From Tsukamurella sp. PLM1 (lineage in GTDB: Bacteria > Actinomycetota > Actinomycetes > Mycobacteriales > Mycobacteriaceae), in contig NZ_AP025688.1 in assembly GCF_023168325.1 (NCBI RefSeq), forward strand, positions 1,240,001 to 1,304,000: a stretch of 64,000 nt of DNA, written 5' to 3'. Position 1 is the stretch's first letter. Each line of letters starts with the position of its first letter. Shown here piece after piece: positions 46,703 to 57,033 of the stretch. The translations under genes were made by a program, and so were the position numbers. Below the pieces are notes generated by a model. The model did not search any database. It saw only the letters and a program-made list of their open reading frames with translations, and was not told the origin of the DNA.

Positions 46703-47607
46703 CTATCGCGTGGCGAGCTGTGCGCCACCGGCGGCGCGCAGCACCGCGTTCAGCGAGTAGTACTGCGTGAGACGTTCGGTGACCCGGCCGGAATCCCTGT
46801 CGGTCAACGTGACCGCGTCGGTGATGATGCCGATCGCGGCGTTGTCGGTGGTGCGGATCAGCGGCCCGCCGCTGTCGCCCTGGGTGGTCACGATGTCGGC
46901 GACCACCCAGTCGTTCATCACCTTGGTGACCTTGCCGCACCGTCGGCCGTTGACGGAGCCCAGCTGGCACACCGGATCCCCGACACGGGCGGTGCCCACC
47001 GACCGCGGGGCCATTCCGGGTGCGGAGGCCAGCAGCTTCACGGAGTCGTCCGTCAGCCGGAAGGTGGCCCAGTCCGGGCCGAACGGGTCCACGGGGGAGT
47101 AGTGCCCCGGGCGGTTCGGATCCTCCTTGACCTTGGGAGACGCCGACTGCACGACCTCGCCCACGATCCACTTCTTCACGCCCACGGGCTGCTGCGGCGC
47201 GCCGCAGTGCCCCGCGGTCACGCCCAGGCGCTCGCCGTTCGGCGCGTTCACCGCGAATCCCATGGTGCACTGCAGAGATTCGAAGCGGCCGCCGCCCAGG
47301 AGCGCTGCAGGATGTCGATGCGGTCACCCGGGGCGACCGACTTGGGAGCCGGCGTCCGGGTCGGCGCGGCGGCCGGGCTCGAGGGCGCCTGCGACGTGCG
47401 CGGGGTGCTCGGCTTCGGCGTACCGGGCTTGGCCGGAGCGCTGGGCTTCGGGGTGGCCGGCGCGCCGGGCTTCGGCGACGGGGCCGGGGTCGGCGTGGGA
47501 GCCGCGCTCGCCACGGCGGGAACGAGCAGGGCGCCGGACACCGCGACGGTGACCACCCCGATCGATCCTCGTCGCAGTGCCTGGGCGAGGCGCGTCCGGT
47601 CGGCCAA
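46703..47607 (-). CDS. Secreted S1-family serine protease with Pro-rich linker, frame broken once
   Basis: Chymotrypsin-fold protease, 301 residues after adding one base near 47280 (exactly 302 codons). A Sec signal peptide (VAVSGALLVPAVASA) is followed by a 60-residue Pro/Ala/Thr/Lys-rich linker, then the catalytic domain with VTAGHC (His), DWATFRL (Asp) and TQGDSGGPLI (Ser). Two more Cys (PVCQLG, RRCGKV) may form a disulfide. TTG 47607 with AGGGGG upstream is chosen as start because the signal peptide begins there. The linker suggests tethering or passage through the cell wall. Divergent from putP. Confidence 0.87.
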
Positions 47608-47795
47608 GGTCGATCCCCCTACGGTCTCGGTCGTGAATCGGCGCGAGTGGAAAGCGCCACAGAAAATCGTGGCCGAGCCTACCATTCCGCTTGACTGACT
47701 TCGAGCGAGATCAGTGTGCTGAAATGGGCTTTCGTTACACGCATAGACCATGCACGAACAGCCAGTTTCGGTTCTCGGACGTAAGGGAGACACCC

Positions 47796-49295
47796 GTGTC
47801 GGACCAGACCTACCAGACGATTGCAGTAACCCTGTACTTCGCGGCAATGCTGTACATCGGTTGGAGCGCGTACCGCAAGACGAAGGACAACCTCGACGAG
47901 TACATGCTCGCCGGGCGAGGGCTCAAACCCTGGGTCGCGGCGCTGAGCGCCGGCGCGTCGGACATGTCCGGCTGGCTGCTCATGGGGTTGCCCGGCGCGA
48001 TCTACGCGGGCGGGCTCGTCGAGTCGTGGATCGCGATCGGCCTCACGATCGGCGCCTGGCTGAACTGGAAGTTCGTCGCGCCGCGCCTGCGCTCGTACAC
48101 CGAGGTCGCGGGCAACTCGATCACCATCCCCAGCTTTCTCGAGCACCGGCTGCGTGACAGCTCGCGGTCGCTGCGCATCGTCTGCGGCCTCATCATCCTG
48201 GTCTTCTTCACGTTCTACGTCTCGAGCGGCATGGTCGCCGCCGGTAAGTTCTTCGACAGCACCTTCGGGGTGCAGTACATGCACGGCATGCTCATCGTCG
48301 CCGTGGTCACCATGGTCTACACGCTGTTCGGCGGCTTCCTCGGTGCCACCCTCACCGACGTGGCGCAGGGCCTGCTGATGCTGGCGGCGCTGATCGCGGT
48401 GCCGATCGTCGCGCTGATCGAGGTCGGCGGACCGTCCGTCACGATCGACACCGTCGATCAGGTCAACCCGAACTTCTTCAGCCTGTTCGCCGGAGGAACC
48501 TTCCTCGGCATCGTCTCGGCGGCCGCCTGGGGCCTCGGCTACTTCGGCCAGCCGCACATCATCGTCCGCTTCATGGCGCTGCGCTCGCCGCAGGAGGCTT
48601 CGACGGCGCGCCGCTTCGGCATCAGCTGGATGGTCGCCACCGCCCTCGGCGCGATCTCCACCGCCTTCATCGGCATCGCCTACTTCGCACTCCACCCCGA
48701 GAAGGCGCCGAAGGACTCCGAGACGGTGTTCCTCGTGCTCGCGCAGATCCTGTTCCACCCCTTCGTCGCCGGGCTCGTCCTCGCCGCGGTGCTCGCCGCG
48801 ATCATGTCCACGGTGTCGTCGCAGTTGGTGGTGTGCTCGTCCGCCCTGGTGGAGGACCTGTTCAAGATCTTCGCGGAGAAGACGGGCCGAGCCGCGGAGA
48901 TCTCGGACAAGACGTACGTCCTGCTCGGTCGGCTCGGCGTGCTCGTCGTCGCGGTGATCGCGGTGCTGCTCGCGATCGACCCGTCCGACAGTATCCTCGA
49001 ACTCGTCGGGTTCGCGTGGGCCGGTTTCGGGGCCTCGTTCGGCCCGATCGTGATCCTCGCCCTGTTCTGGCGCAAGCTCTCCACCGCGGGAGCGCTGGCC
49101 GGCCTCGTCGTGGGCGCGGCGGTCGCGTTCGTCTGGGGCCAGTGGCCGCCGTTCGAGCTCTACGAGATCGTGCCCGGCTTCGTCGCCAATCTGGTGGTCG
49201 CGGTCGGTGTCAGCCTCGCCACCCACAAGCCCGACGGTGCCGTCGACGCCGAGTTCGACCGGGCGACCACGCTCGCGTCGCGGGCCCCGGCCTGA
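47796..49295 (+). CDS. putP: Sodium/proline symporter
   Basis: A 499-residue SSS-family transporter with about thirteen TM helices. Signatures: LAGRGLKPWVAALSAGASDM at residues 37-56, SGWLLMGLPGAIYAGG, YTLFGGFLGATLTDVAQGLL near residue 180, GYFGQPHIIVRFMALRS with the PutP-type loop, and STVSSQLVVCSSALVEDL near residue 345. All Na-site Ser/Thr regions are present. GTG 47796 with AAGGGAG upstream is the start; the upstream open frame is not PutP-like. It imports proline for nutrition or osmoprotection. Confidence 0.93.
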   Translation: MSDQTYQTIAVTLYFAAMLYIGWSAYRKTKDNLDEYMLAGRGLKPWVAALSAGASDMSGWLLMGLPGAIYAGGLVESWIAIGLTIGAWLNWKFVAPRLRSYTEVAGNSITIPSFLEHRLRDSSRSLRIVCGLIILVFFTFYVSSGMVAAGKFFDSTFGVQYMHGMLIVAVVTMVYTLFGGFLGATLTDVAQGLLMLAALIAVPIVALIEVGGPSVTIDTVDQVNPNFFSLFAGGTFLGIVSAAAWGLGYFGQPHIIVRFMALRSPQEASTARRFGISWMVATALGAISTAFIGIAYFALHPEKAPKDSETVFLVLAQILFHPFVAGLVLAAVLAAIMSTVSSQLVVCSSALVEDLFKIFAEKTGRAAEISDKTYVLLGRLGVLVVAVIAVLLAIDPSDSILELVGFAWAGFGASFGPIVILALFWRKLSTAGALAGLVVGAAVAFVWGQWPPFELYEIVPGFVANLVVAVGVSLATHKPDGAVDAEFDRATTLASRAPA

Positions 49296-49300
49296 GTCCA

Positions 49301-49321
49301 GGGGAGCCGTTTAGGCTCCTC
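49301..49321 (+). terminator. Short hairpin between putP and the MFS gene
   Basis: GGGGAGCC and GGCTCCTC flank a 5-base GTTTA loop (core GGAGCC/GGCTCC, 49303-49319). It starts 6 bases after the putP stop and ends 3 bases before the next ATG, so it could attenuate read-through or mask the next RBS. Confidence 0.4.
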
Positions 49322-49323
49322 GC

Positions 49324-50549
49324 ATGCACCGCGTCGCGCGGATCCGAGGTCTGCCGGGCACCGTCAAGCTCCTCTTGGCGTCGTTCTTCCTGTTCAACGT
49401 GGGCTTCTATCTGGTCGTCCCGTTCCTTGCGGGACATCTCGCTGGCCTGGGGATGACCGGGGCGATGATCGGGCTGGTCCTCGGCCTGCGCACCTTCTCC
49501 CAGCAGGGCATGTTCTTCGTCGGGGGCGCGCTGTCGGACCGGTTCGGCGCGCGGCGGATGATCCTGTCGGGGATCGCGTTGCGGGTCGCCGGGTTCGTGG
49601 TCCTCGCCTTCGCGACGGACCTCGCGGGGGTCGTGGTGGGCACGGTGCTCACCGGGTTCGCGGCGGCGCTGTTCGCGCCCGCCGTCGAGTCGACCGATGC
49701 GATGTTGGGCCGACGTCTCGAGGACGACGGGGTGCTGCCCCGCGCCACGCTGTTCGGTCTTGAGCAGATGTGCAGTCGTGCCGGCAACGTCGTCGGCCCG
49801 GCGCTGGGCGCCGCGCTGATCTGGGCTCCGTTCACGGCGGTCACTCTCGCGGCCGCGGTGCTCTTCGTGGGGATGTGGGTGGGCTTCCACCGCCTGCTGC
49901 CGCACGACGTCGCCCCCGGCGACGCCGCGCACGGCCTCGCCGCGGCCTGGCGCACCGTCACGGGCAACCCGCGGTTCATGGCGTTCGCGACGCTCGGCGC
50001 GCTCCAACTCGGTGCCTACGCGCTGATCTACGTGGTGCTGCCGGCGGAACTGCTGCGGATCGGGGCGCAGGCGTGGCTGGGGTGGATCTTCGCGGGGACC
50101 GCGGTGCTCGTCGTCGTGGGGCAGCCCGCGGCGGTGGCGGTGGGGCTCCGGCTCGGTAGGCCGCGGGCCGTGGGGCTCGGGCTCGGCGTCATCGGGGCGT
50201 CGTTCCTGATCCCGGCGGCCACCGCGGCGCACCCCGACGGTGCCCACCTCGCCGCGGTGATCGCCTGGATCGTCGTCCTCCACCGGGCCAGATGCTGCTG
50301 ATCCCGCCGATGCGCGACATCGTCGCGGTCCTCGCCGGCGAGAAGAACCTCGGCGCGCACTACGGGATGCTCGCGACCCTCGGCGGTGCAGCGGCGCTGA
50401 TCACCTCGTTCGGGGCGGGCTGGGTCGATGACCGGGTCGCCGACGGTGCCCCGGCCTGGGCCGGCTGGGTGGGCCTGTCCGCGGTGGTCATCGCCGCGGC
50501 GGTCGGCCTGCGATTCGTCCTCCCGCGAGGCGTCGCCGTCAGCGCGTGA
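49324..50549 (+). CDS. MFS efflux-type transporter, frame broken once
   Basis: A 408-residue transporter (exactly 409 codons after adding one base near 50283). Twelve TM helices; the MFS loop GGALSDRFGARRM is clear between TM2 and TM3, and YVVLPAELLRIGAQ and LLIPPMRDIVAVLAGE occupy later loops. It resembles MdtH/YceL-type drug exporters. Its end overlaps by 11 bases the convergent siderophore-binding lipoprotein gene, so a role as exporter of a siderophore is conceivable but only from position. Confidence 0.8.
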
Positions 50550-51560
50550 GCACGCCGGTCAGCTTGCGCACCAGGTCGTCGGTGACGAACGGGATGGTCA
50601 CCGGGTTCGGCATCGACAGCGCGTCGCTGACCACCGCATCGAGGCCCACCAGCCGCTTGTCCCGCACCACGGGCAGCGCCGCGAAGGCGGGTTCGTTCTC
50701 GATGAGGGCGCGGTCGCGGTCCCAGTTGTCGAACACCAGCACGTCCGCGTCGAGCAGGTGGAAGTTCTCGGCCGACAGTTCCGTGTTCAGCTTCCCGCCC
50801 GCGAACCGGTCGGTCAGCGCGGCGGGCGGCGTGAAGCCCAGGCCGCCGAGCACCTGGAAGCGCGCGGCGTCGGGGCCGAAGGCCCGGAGCTTGCCGTCCT
50901 TCCAGCGGATCACGAGAACCGCCGTGCGGCCGCCGAACTCGGGGTGCTCCGCCTTCGCTCTCGCGACGGTGGCCTCCGCGTCCGCGACGAGCGCATCGGC
51001 GCGTGCCGCGCGTCCTACGGCCTGCCCGACGCGACGGGTCACGTCCTGCCAGGGGAGCGCCCAGTCGGTCTGGCCCGGCGCGTGCAGCACGGTGGGGGCG
51101 ATGCCCGACAGGCGGCGGTACTCGTCCTCGGTGATCGCGTTGTTGATCGCGAGGATGAGGTCGGGGTGGGTGGTGGCCACCGTTTCAACCGAGAAGTCGC
51201 CGGTGGCGTTCGGCAGGGGCGCCGGCGCGTCGCCACGCACGAGGCCGCGGGCCCACTCGCCGACGCCGGTGTCCGTGGAGCCGGTCCAGACCGGCGCGAG
51301 CACCGGCGTGATCCCCAACGCCAGGAGCGGATCCTGGTCGCCGATGCCGACGACGGCGACGCGCTGCGGGGACCGGTCACCGTCGTCGTGCCGAACGCGT
51401 GCGGCAGGCTGACGGGGTACGCGCCGGGCTCCGCGGACGTCGCGCTCGAGCTCGACGGTGCGCCGCCGTCACGGGTGCCGCAGGCCGCGGTGGCGGCCAG
51501 GGCGGTGATCGTGGTGAGCCCCGCGCGCAGCGCGGTCCGTCGGTTCAGTCGTGTGTCCAT
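50539..51560 (-). CDS. Iron-siderophore ABC transporter substrate-binding lipoprotein, frame broken once
   Basis: Class III (BtuF/FhuD-like) binding protein, 340 residues after adding one base near 51370 (exactly 341 codons). Lipoprotein signal with twin Arg (MDTRLNRRTALRAGL) and lipobox TAACG. The body shows VAVVGIGDQDPLLALGITPV, ATTHPDLILAINNAITEDEY, APTVLHAPG and a long central helix, the two-lobe clamp of FepB-type proteins. ATG 51560 lies 32 bases from an IdeR-like box. No permease or ATPase genes are next to it, so the rest of the importer is elsewhere. Confidence 0.9.
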
Positions 51561-51592
51561 CGTGACCTCTCTCTGCTGCTCCACACAGCGAA

Positions 51593-51611
51593 GAAGGTGA
51601 GCCTAATCTAT
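51593..51611 (-). promoter_or_regulatory. IdeR/DtxR-like iron box upstream of the siderophore-binding protein
   Basis: GAAGGTGAGCCTAATCTAT matches the 19-bp IdeR consensus TTAGGTTAGGCTAACCTAA at 13 positions, including the AGCCTAA side. It lies 33-51 bases before ATG 51560, the usual place for iron-dependent repression. Confidence 0.6.
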
Positions 51612-51647
51612 TTCTTGCTCCGTGGTGGCCGAGCGTGCCGGGAGGAT

Positions 51648-52937
51648 TCAACGGTGATCCGTCAGGCCCGCCAGGGTCGAGGCGAGGTAGTCGTCCTCGG
51701 CGTCGTTCCCGGGCAGGGCCAGGGCGTCGCGATAGGCGGCCGCGGCGGCGTCGGCATCCCCGAGCTCGGCGAGCGTGAGGGCGCGGGCCACGTGGTACGG
51801 CCGGAATCCGGCGAGCGCGGGCTCCGTTGCGAGCTGGTCGAGCCGGCGCAGGCCGAGGGACGGCCCGTAGGCCCGGCCGACGGCGATCGCGCGCCCCAGC
51901 CGCACGACCGGGCCACGCTCGCGTTCCTCGAGCAGCCGGTAGAGCACGGCGATCTGCTCCCAGTCGGTCTCGTCGGCGGTCGCCGCCTCGGCGTGCACCG
52001 CCGCGATCGCGGCCTGGATGGTGTACGGCCCGGCGCCGGTGGCGGCCGCGGCACGCTCCACGAGGCTCGTCCCCTCCGCGATGAGCGCCGGGTCCCAGGC
52101 GCCGCGGTCCTGGTCGACGAGCGGAACGGGGCGGCCGTCACCGTCGAGACGCGCCGGGCGGCGGGCCTCCGTCAGCAGGAGCAGCCCGAGGAGCCCCGTG
52201 GTCTCCGGTTCCGGCAGCAGGCGCTGGAGCAGGCGTGCCAGCCGGACGGCCTCGGCGGTCAGGTCGTCGCGCACGTGGTCCGCGCCGGTCGACCGGGCGA
52301 ACCCCTCCGAGTAGAGCAGGTAGATCACGCGCAGCACCCCGGGCAGCCGGGCGGGGAGGTCGGCCGCCGCCGGTGGTTCGAACGGGATCACCAGGCCGCG
52401 GATGCGCTTCTTCGCGCGCACGATCCGCTGCTGACAGGTGGTGACGGGCAGCAGGAGCGCGTGGGCGACTTCGGCGGTGCTCATGCCGGCCACGAACCGC
52501 AGCGTGAGGGCCACGCGATCCTCGGCCTTGAGCGCCGGGTGGGTGCAGGCGAAGAACATGCCGAGTCGTTCGTCCGGGACCGGCGATTGCGGCGGAGCCT
52601 CAGCGGGGTCGGCGAAGCCGCTCGGCGTCGGCAGGCGCTCCGATTCGAGCCGCAGCTGCGCGAGCTTCTGCGCGAGCACGGCGTCCCGTCGGACCGCGTC
52701 GAGAGCCTTGCGCTTGGCGCAGGTCATGACCCAGGCCGACGGTGCCCGCGGAACGCCCGTCTCCGGCCACGAGATCAGTGCCTGCGCGAGTGCCTCCTGG
52801 AGGACGTCCTCGGCGAGCCCGAGGTCGCCGAACCGGCGCGCCAGGGTAGCCAGGATCCGGGTGAGGGAGTCGCGGTCCAGGTCCGCCACCGCCCGACGGG
52901 CCGTTTCGGCACCGTCGGGTGGGGGAGTGGTGGGCAT
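51648..52937 (-). CDS. ECF42-like RNA polymerase sigma factor with long C-terminal domain
   Basis: A 429-residue protein: sigma-2 and sigma-4 regions in the first 175 residues (RFGDLGLAEDVLQEALAQAL, WVMTCAKRKALDAVRRD, LTLRFVAGMSTAEVAHALL, TTCQQRIVRAKKRIR), then a 250-residue helical C-terminal extension with TPR-like repeats (DUF6596) ending AALPGND-like DDYLASTLAGL. This is the ECF42 layout, which has no anti-sigma factor; the extension itself regulates. The ATG lies 1 base after the stop of the DGPF-domain gene, its constant partner. Intact frame. Confidence 0.9.
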   Translation of the reverse strand: MPTTPPPDGAETARRAVADLDRDSLTRILATLARRFGDLGLAEDVLQEALAQALISWPETGVPRAPSAWVMTCAKRKALDAVRRDAVLAQKLAQLRLESERLPTPSGFADPAEAPPQSPVPDERLGMFFACTHPALKAEDRVALTLRFVAGMSTAEVAHALLLPVTTCQQRIVRAKKRIRGLVIPFEPPAAADLPARLPGVLRVIYLLYSEGFARSTGADHVRDDLTAEAVRLARLLQRLLPEPETTGLLGLLLLTEARRPARLDGDGRPVPLVDQDRGAWDPALIAEGTSLVERAAAATGAGPYTIQAAIAAVHAEAATADETDWEQIAVLYRLLEERERGPVVRLGRAIAVGRAYGPSLGLRRLDQLATEPALAGFRPYHVARALTLAELGDADAAAAAYRDALALPGNDAEDDYLASTLAGLTDHR

Positions 52938-52938
52938 G

Positions 52939-53286
52939 TCAGTACGGCGCCAGCGGGCGGATCTCGACGTGGCCACCGGGTGCCGACGCGGGGCTCTTGC
53001 GCGCCCACGCGATCGCCTCGTCGATACTGGCCACCTCGATGATGTAAGCGCCGCCGACGAACTCGCGCACCTCGGCGAAGGGGCCCGCCGAGACGACCCG
53101 TTCGCCGGTGTCGTCACTGCCGACGACGGTGCCCTGATCGGGGTCCTCCAGCGCGAACGAGCTGACCACCACGCCCGCTTCGGTGATCTCCTTGTCGAAG
53201 GCGAAGAACTCCTCCGGGCTCGCGCCGCCTTCTTCGCCGCATTCCGGGTCGTTGGTGTGTCCCATGAGCAGTAGTGCGTACTTCAT
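52939..53286 (-). CDS. YCII-related DGPF-domain protein
   Basis: A 115-residue dimeric alpha-beta barrel protein: KYALLLMGHTNDPE at the start, SFALEDPDQGT, and SAGPFAEVREFVGGAYIIE, the DGPFAE-like hallmark. It is immediately upstream of and coupled to the ECF42-like sigma factor, the conserved pairing. Enzymatic activity is unproven for the family; in this context it is usually both partner and target of the sigma factor. ATG 53286. Confidence 0.9.
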   Translation of the reverse strand: MKYALLLMGHTNDPECGEEGGASPEEFFAFDKEITEAGVVVSSFALEDPDQGTVVGSDDTGERVVSAGPFAEVREFVGGAYIIEVASIDEAIAWARKSPASAPGGHVEIRPLAPY

Positions 53287-53444
53287 CGTCATCTCCTCGG
53301 TCGTCGGTCGCCGAGCCGCACGGCCCGACACCATGGTGACGGACGGCGGGCGGCGAGATCGACAACCGCGTGGAAGAAGCTTTCCGAAGGGACGGTTTCC
53401 TGCGGTCGTTGCTGTCGGATCGGTCCGTGACCGCGAAGATGACG

Positions 53445-53485
53445 AAGGGCCGGTGCCCAGCGATATCCGCTGAGCACCGGCCCTT
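53445..53485 (-). terminator. Hairpin terminator downstream of tRNA-His
   Basis: AAGGGCCGGTGC...AGCG (53445-53462) pairs with CGCT...GCACCGGCCCTT (53468-53485): 16 pairs with a 2-base mismatch and a 5-base loop. It begins 8 bases after the tRNA-His 3' end in the direction of transcription. Confidence 0.75.
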
Positions 53486-53493
53486 CACTTCGG

Positions 53494-53567
53494 GGTGGAT
53501 GACGGGACTCGAACCCGCGACAGCCAGAATCACAATCTGGTGCTCTACCAACTGAACTACACCCACC
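53494..53567 (-). tRNA. tRNA-His (GTG anticodon)
   Basis: Reverse strand gives G-1 then GTGGGTG, D arm TAGTTCAGTTGGTAGAGCA, anticodon stem CCAGA/TCTGG around TTGTGAT (anticodon GTG), T arm GGGTTCGAGTCCC, and CATCCAC closing the acceptor stem with discriminator C facing G-1, the His identity feature. No encoded CCA. Its position downstream of orn matches mycobacteria. Confidence 0.97.
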
Positions 53568-53702
53568 AGGTGCCTGGGATCGCCAGGCTCGGAGAACTTT
53601 ACCCGACGGTTCCGGCGGAATCCAATCGGTATGACCGCTGCGGCGCATCGCCGTCTGAGCTGCGGCGACCGCCGGCGGGCGCGCCGGGTGGCGAGGTGAC
53701 CG

Positions 53703-54299
53703 TCAGGCAGGTCCGAGGGCTGCGGCCGCCGCGGTGACCTCCTCGGTCGTCGGACCGGGGGCCGGAACGAAGGCGGTGCTGCGGTAGTACTTCAACTCGC
53801 GGATCGACTCGCGGATGTCGGCGAGCGCGCGGTGTGCCAGGCCCTTGTCGGGCTGGCCGAAGTAGATCCGGGGGTACCAGCGCCGGCACAGCTCCTTGAT
53901 CGAACTGACGTCCACCATGCGGTAGTGCAGGAACGCGTCGAGCTCGGGCATCTCGTTTGCGATGAACCGACGGTCGGTGGCGATCGAGTTGCCGGCCAGC
54001 GGCACGGCCCCCGCCTCGATGTGCTCGCGCAGGTAGGCCAACACCGCTTCCTCAGCCGCGCGGACGGAGATCGTCGACGCCCGGACCTCCTCGGTGAGAC
54101 CGGACCGCTCGTGCATCTCCTGCACCACGGGCGGCATCGCCGCGAGCGCGGCGTCGTCCGCGTGGATCACCAGGTCCACGCCCTCGCCGAGGATGTTGAG
54201 GTCGCCGTCCGTCACCAGGGCGGCGATCTCGATGAGCCGGTCGGAGGTCGTATCGAGGCCGGTCATCTCACAATCGACCCACACCAGTTTGTCGTCCAC
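53703..54299 (-). CDS. orn: Oligoribonuclease
   Basis: 3'-to-5' exonuclease finishing degradation of 2-5-nt RNAs, including pGpG. The 198-residue DEDDh protein has [12 protein letters not shown] (Asp, Glu), [13 protein letters not shown] (Asp) and [13 protein letters not shown] (His, Asp), plus [18 protein letters not shown] 54299 gives the family N-terminus. It is upstream of tRNA-His and divergent from a PPOX-family gene, the same order as around Rv2511. Confidence 0.96.
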   Translation of the reverse strand: MDDKLVWVDCEMTGLDTTSDRLIEIAALVTDGDLNILGEGVDLVIHADDAALAAMPPVVQEMHERSGLTEEVRASTISVRAAEEAVLAYLREHIEAGAVPLAGNSIATDRRFIANEMPELDAFLHYRMVDVSSIKELCRRWYPRIYFGQPDKGLAHRALADIRESIRELKYYRSTAFVPAPGPTTEEVTAAAAALGPA

Positions 54300-54366
54300 G
54301 CCGATCAGCGTAGCCAACCGCCTGCGAACGTCGGGCGGGGTTGTGGTGCGAGGGTAGCCTGACCTC

Positions 54367-55374
54367 ATGAGCCCGGTCGGATCGGTACAGGAACTCGAGA
54401 GCGCGGTCGGGAAGCCCGTCGCGGCGATGATGCTCAAGACGATCGACCACCTCGACGAACACTGCCGGACGATCCTCGCGTTCTCCTCGGCGGGCGTCCT
54501 CGGCTACGTCGACCACGACGGGGTACAGCGAACCAGGCTCGTCGGCGGCGCCGCGGGGTTCGCCGTCGTGACCTCGCCGACCCGGCTCGCCGTGGACGTG
54601 CCGGAGGACGCCGCGCCCGGCGGTGCCTCGCTGCTCATGCTGGTTCCCGGATGGCGGGAGACGCTGCGCGTGAACGGCACCGTCGGGGGCGACGGCTTCG
54701 AGGTTCTGGAGGCCTACCTGCACTGCGGGAAGGCGGTGATCCGCTCCGGGCTGTGGGAGCCCGTAGCGCCCATCGCCGGCACCGCGGAGTTCGACGAGCC
54801 GACCGTTGGTGTGGAGGCGGCCGCCTTCCTGGCGGCCGCACCTTTCGCGGTGATCAGCTCTCGCGACGGGGACGGCCGCGCCGACAGCAGCCCGCGCGGC
54901 GACCCCGCGGGCGACCTCCGCCTGCTCGGGCCCACGACGGTCGCGATCGCCGACCGGCCGGGGAACCGTCGCACCGACACGCTGCACAACATCGTCGCCA
55001 ACCCCGACGTCGCGCTGTTGGCTCTCGTTCCCGGTGACGGCCGGACGTTGGAACTGACCGGAACCGCGACCATCAGCACCGATCCGGCGCTGCGCGAGCA
55101 ACTCGCCGAGCGCGGGAAGGCGCCGAAGGCGGTCGTCGTCGTCGAGGTCTCCCGGTCCCGATTGGCGCGGAGCGACGGGATCGCCGCCGCGGCACTGTGG
55201 GACCTCGGCCGCCACGGTGACACCGCGGCGCTGCCGCGGCCGTCGGCCGTGTGGACCGACCACGTCAAGCGCAACACCACGGGCGGCGTCGGCGCGCGGG
55301 TGTTGCGCGCCGTGGCGAACGAAAGGGTCATGCGCGCAGGCGTCGACCTCGACTACCGGCAGAACCTCTATTGA
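54367..55374 (+). CDS. Pyridoxamine 5'-phosphate oxidase-like split-barrel protein
   Basis: A 335-residue protein with two split-barrel halves. The second shows [20 protein letters not shown] then [20 protein letters not shown] and [20 protein letters not shown], the flavin-binding pattern of MSMEG_1024-like PPOX proteins. The first half is more divergent. Such proteins use FMN or F420 to reduce or bind small molecules; substrate unknown. It is divergent from orn and 26 bases before the DUF853 gene, so the two may be co-transcribed. Confidence 0.8.
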   Translation: MSPVGSVQELESAVGKPVAAMMLKTIDHLDEHCRTILAFSSAGVLGYVDHDGVQRTRLVGGAAGFAVVTSPTRLAVDVPEDAAPGGASLLMLVPGWRETLRVNGTVGGDGFEVLEAYLHCGKAVIRSGLWEPVAPIAGTAEFDEPTVGVEAAAFLAAAPFAVISSRDGDGRADSSPRGDPAGDLRLLGPTTVAIADRPGNRRTDTLHNIVANPDVALLALVPGDGRTLELTGTATISTDPALREQLAERGKAPKAVVVVEVSRSRLARSDGIAAAALWDLGRHGDTAALPRPSAVWTDHVKRNTTGGVGARVLRAVANERVMRAGVDLDYRQNLY

Positions 55375-55400
55375 CCCGGGCCTCGGCTAGGGTTTGCAGC

Positions 55401-56944
55401 GTGACTGACAACGCGAACTCCCCGGCGCAGACGATCGCGGCCGGCTACGACTTCACGGGGCCCGCCCTGGAGCTCGGGACCGTCCTCGTGGACGGCACCG
55501 TCGACCCGTCGGCCAAGGTCCGGATCCCGCTGGCCATGATGAACCGGCACGGCCTCGTCGCGGGAGCCACCGGCACCGGCAAGACGAAGACGCTGCAGCT
55601 CATCGTCGAGCAGCTGTCGGCCAACGGGGTGCCCGTCGTGCTCGCCGATATCAAGGGCGACCTGGCCGGCCTGTCGAAGCCGGGCGAGTCGAACGACAAG
55701 GTGACTTCGCGCGCCACCGACACCGGCGACGACTGGAAGGCGTCCTCGGTCCCGACGGAGTTCGTCTCGCTGGGCACCGGCGGCGTCGGCGTCCCGATCC
55801 GTGCCACCATCTCGTCGTTCGGGCCGATCCTGCTCTCGAAGGTGCTGGGCCTCAACGCCACCCAGGAGTCGACGCTCGGCCTGATCTTCCACTGGGCCGA
55901 TCAGAACCAGCTCGAGCTGCTGGACCTCAAGGACCTGCGTTCGGTGATCGCCTATTTGACCTCCGCGGAGGGGAAGGCCGACCTCGAGGGCATCGGCGGC
56001 GTCAGCAAGCAGACCGCCGGCGTGATCCTGCGCGCCCTGGTCAACCTCGAGGCGGAGGGCGACACCTTCTTCGGCGAGCCTGAGATCGACATGGGCGACC
56101 TGCTCCGCACCGCCGGCGGGCAGGGCGTGGTCACGCTCGTCGAGCTCGGCGACCAGGCCGCGCGGCCCGCCCTGTTCTCGACCTTCCTCATGTGGGTCCT
56201 GGCGGACCTGTTCCAGTACCTGCCCGAGGCTGGCGACCTGGACAAGCCCAAGCTCGTCTTCATCTTCGACGAGGCGCACCTGCTGTTCGCGGACGCCAGC
56301 AAGGCGTTCAAGGAACAGGTCGAGCAGACGGTCAAGCTGATCCGGTCGAAGGGCGTGGGTGTGTTCTTCTGCTCGCAGTTGCCGACGGATATCCCGAACC
56401 CGGTGCTCAGCCAGCTCGGCGCGCGGATCCAGCACGCGCTGCGCGCCTTCACGCCGGAGGATCAGGCCGCGCTGAGCAAGACGGTCAAGACGTACCCGAC
56501 CTCGTCCGCGTACAAGCTCGATGAGGCCCTCACGAGCCTCGGCATCGGCGAGGCGATCGTCACCGTCCTGTCCGACAAGGGCGCGCCGACGCCGGTCGCG
56601 TGGACCCGGTTGCGCGCGCCGCGCTCGCTCATGTCGGCGATCGGCGACGATGCGATCCGCTCGGCCGCGCAGGCCTCGCCGCTCTGGGCCAAGTACTCGC
56701 AGACGGTCGACAACCTCTCGGCCTTCGAGAAGCTGTCGGCCAACGCCCAGCAGGCGCAGCAGGAGAACGCGCCCGCCGAGCAGGCGCCGCCGCCCCGCCC
56801 GCGCCGAAGCAGCAGGACGACGATCCGGGGTGGGTGTCCGACGTGATGAAGAACCCCGCAGTGAAGTCCTTCCTGCGGTCTGCGGCCTCCGCCGCCGGTC
56901 GGGAGCTCTCCCGCAGCATCTTCGGCACCAAGCGCCGCCGCTGA
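55401..56944 (+). CDS. DUF853 HerA-like P-loop ATPase, frame broken once
   Basis: A 514-residue protein (exactly 515 codons after adding one base near 56800), homologous to Rv2510c. Walker A is VAGATGTGKTKTLQLIVEQL, Walker B is KLVFIFDEAHLLF, and the HerA-type loop SKGVGVFFCSQLPTDIPNPV follows. The C-terminus has a Gln/Pro linker and KSFLRSAASAAGRELSRSIF. GTG 55401. HerA relatives translocate DNA, but the role of this subfamily is not established. It converges with cmrA and shares a large palindrome with it. Confidence 0.92.
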
Positions 56945-56959
56945 GCGCAGCCACCGTCG

Positions 56960-57024
56960 AATTGAACACTGTTACCGTCCACCGCGACCTGCGGCGGTTT
57001 CGCCGACGGTAACGGTGTTCAATT
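56960..57024. terminator. Large palindrome between convergent DUF853 and cmrA genes
   Basis: AATTGAACACTGTTACCGTC (56960-56979) is complementary to 57005-57024 at 19 of 20 positions. The 25-base loop contains a further CCGC/GCGG mini-stem. It sits between two gene ends, so a bidirectional terminator is the simplest reading. It has no U-tract and the arms are unusually AT-rich for this genome. Confidence 0.7.
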
Positions 57025-57033
57025 GCGGGTGGG

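Noticed and set aside
51648..53286. Anti-sigma factor gene for the ECF sigma factor
   Set aside because: None is adjacent; the ECF42-like layout with a C-terminal extension and DGPF partner explains its absence.
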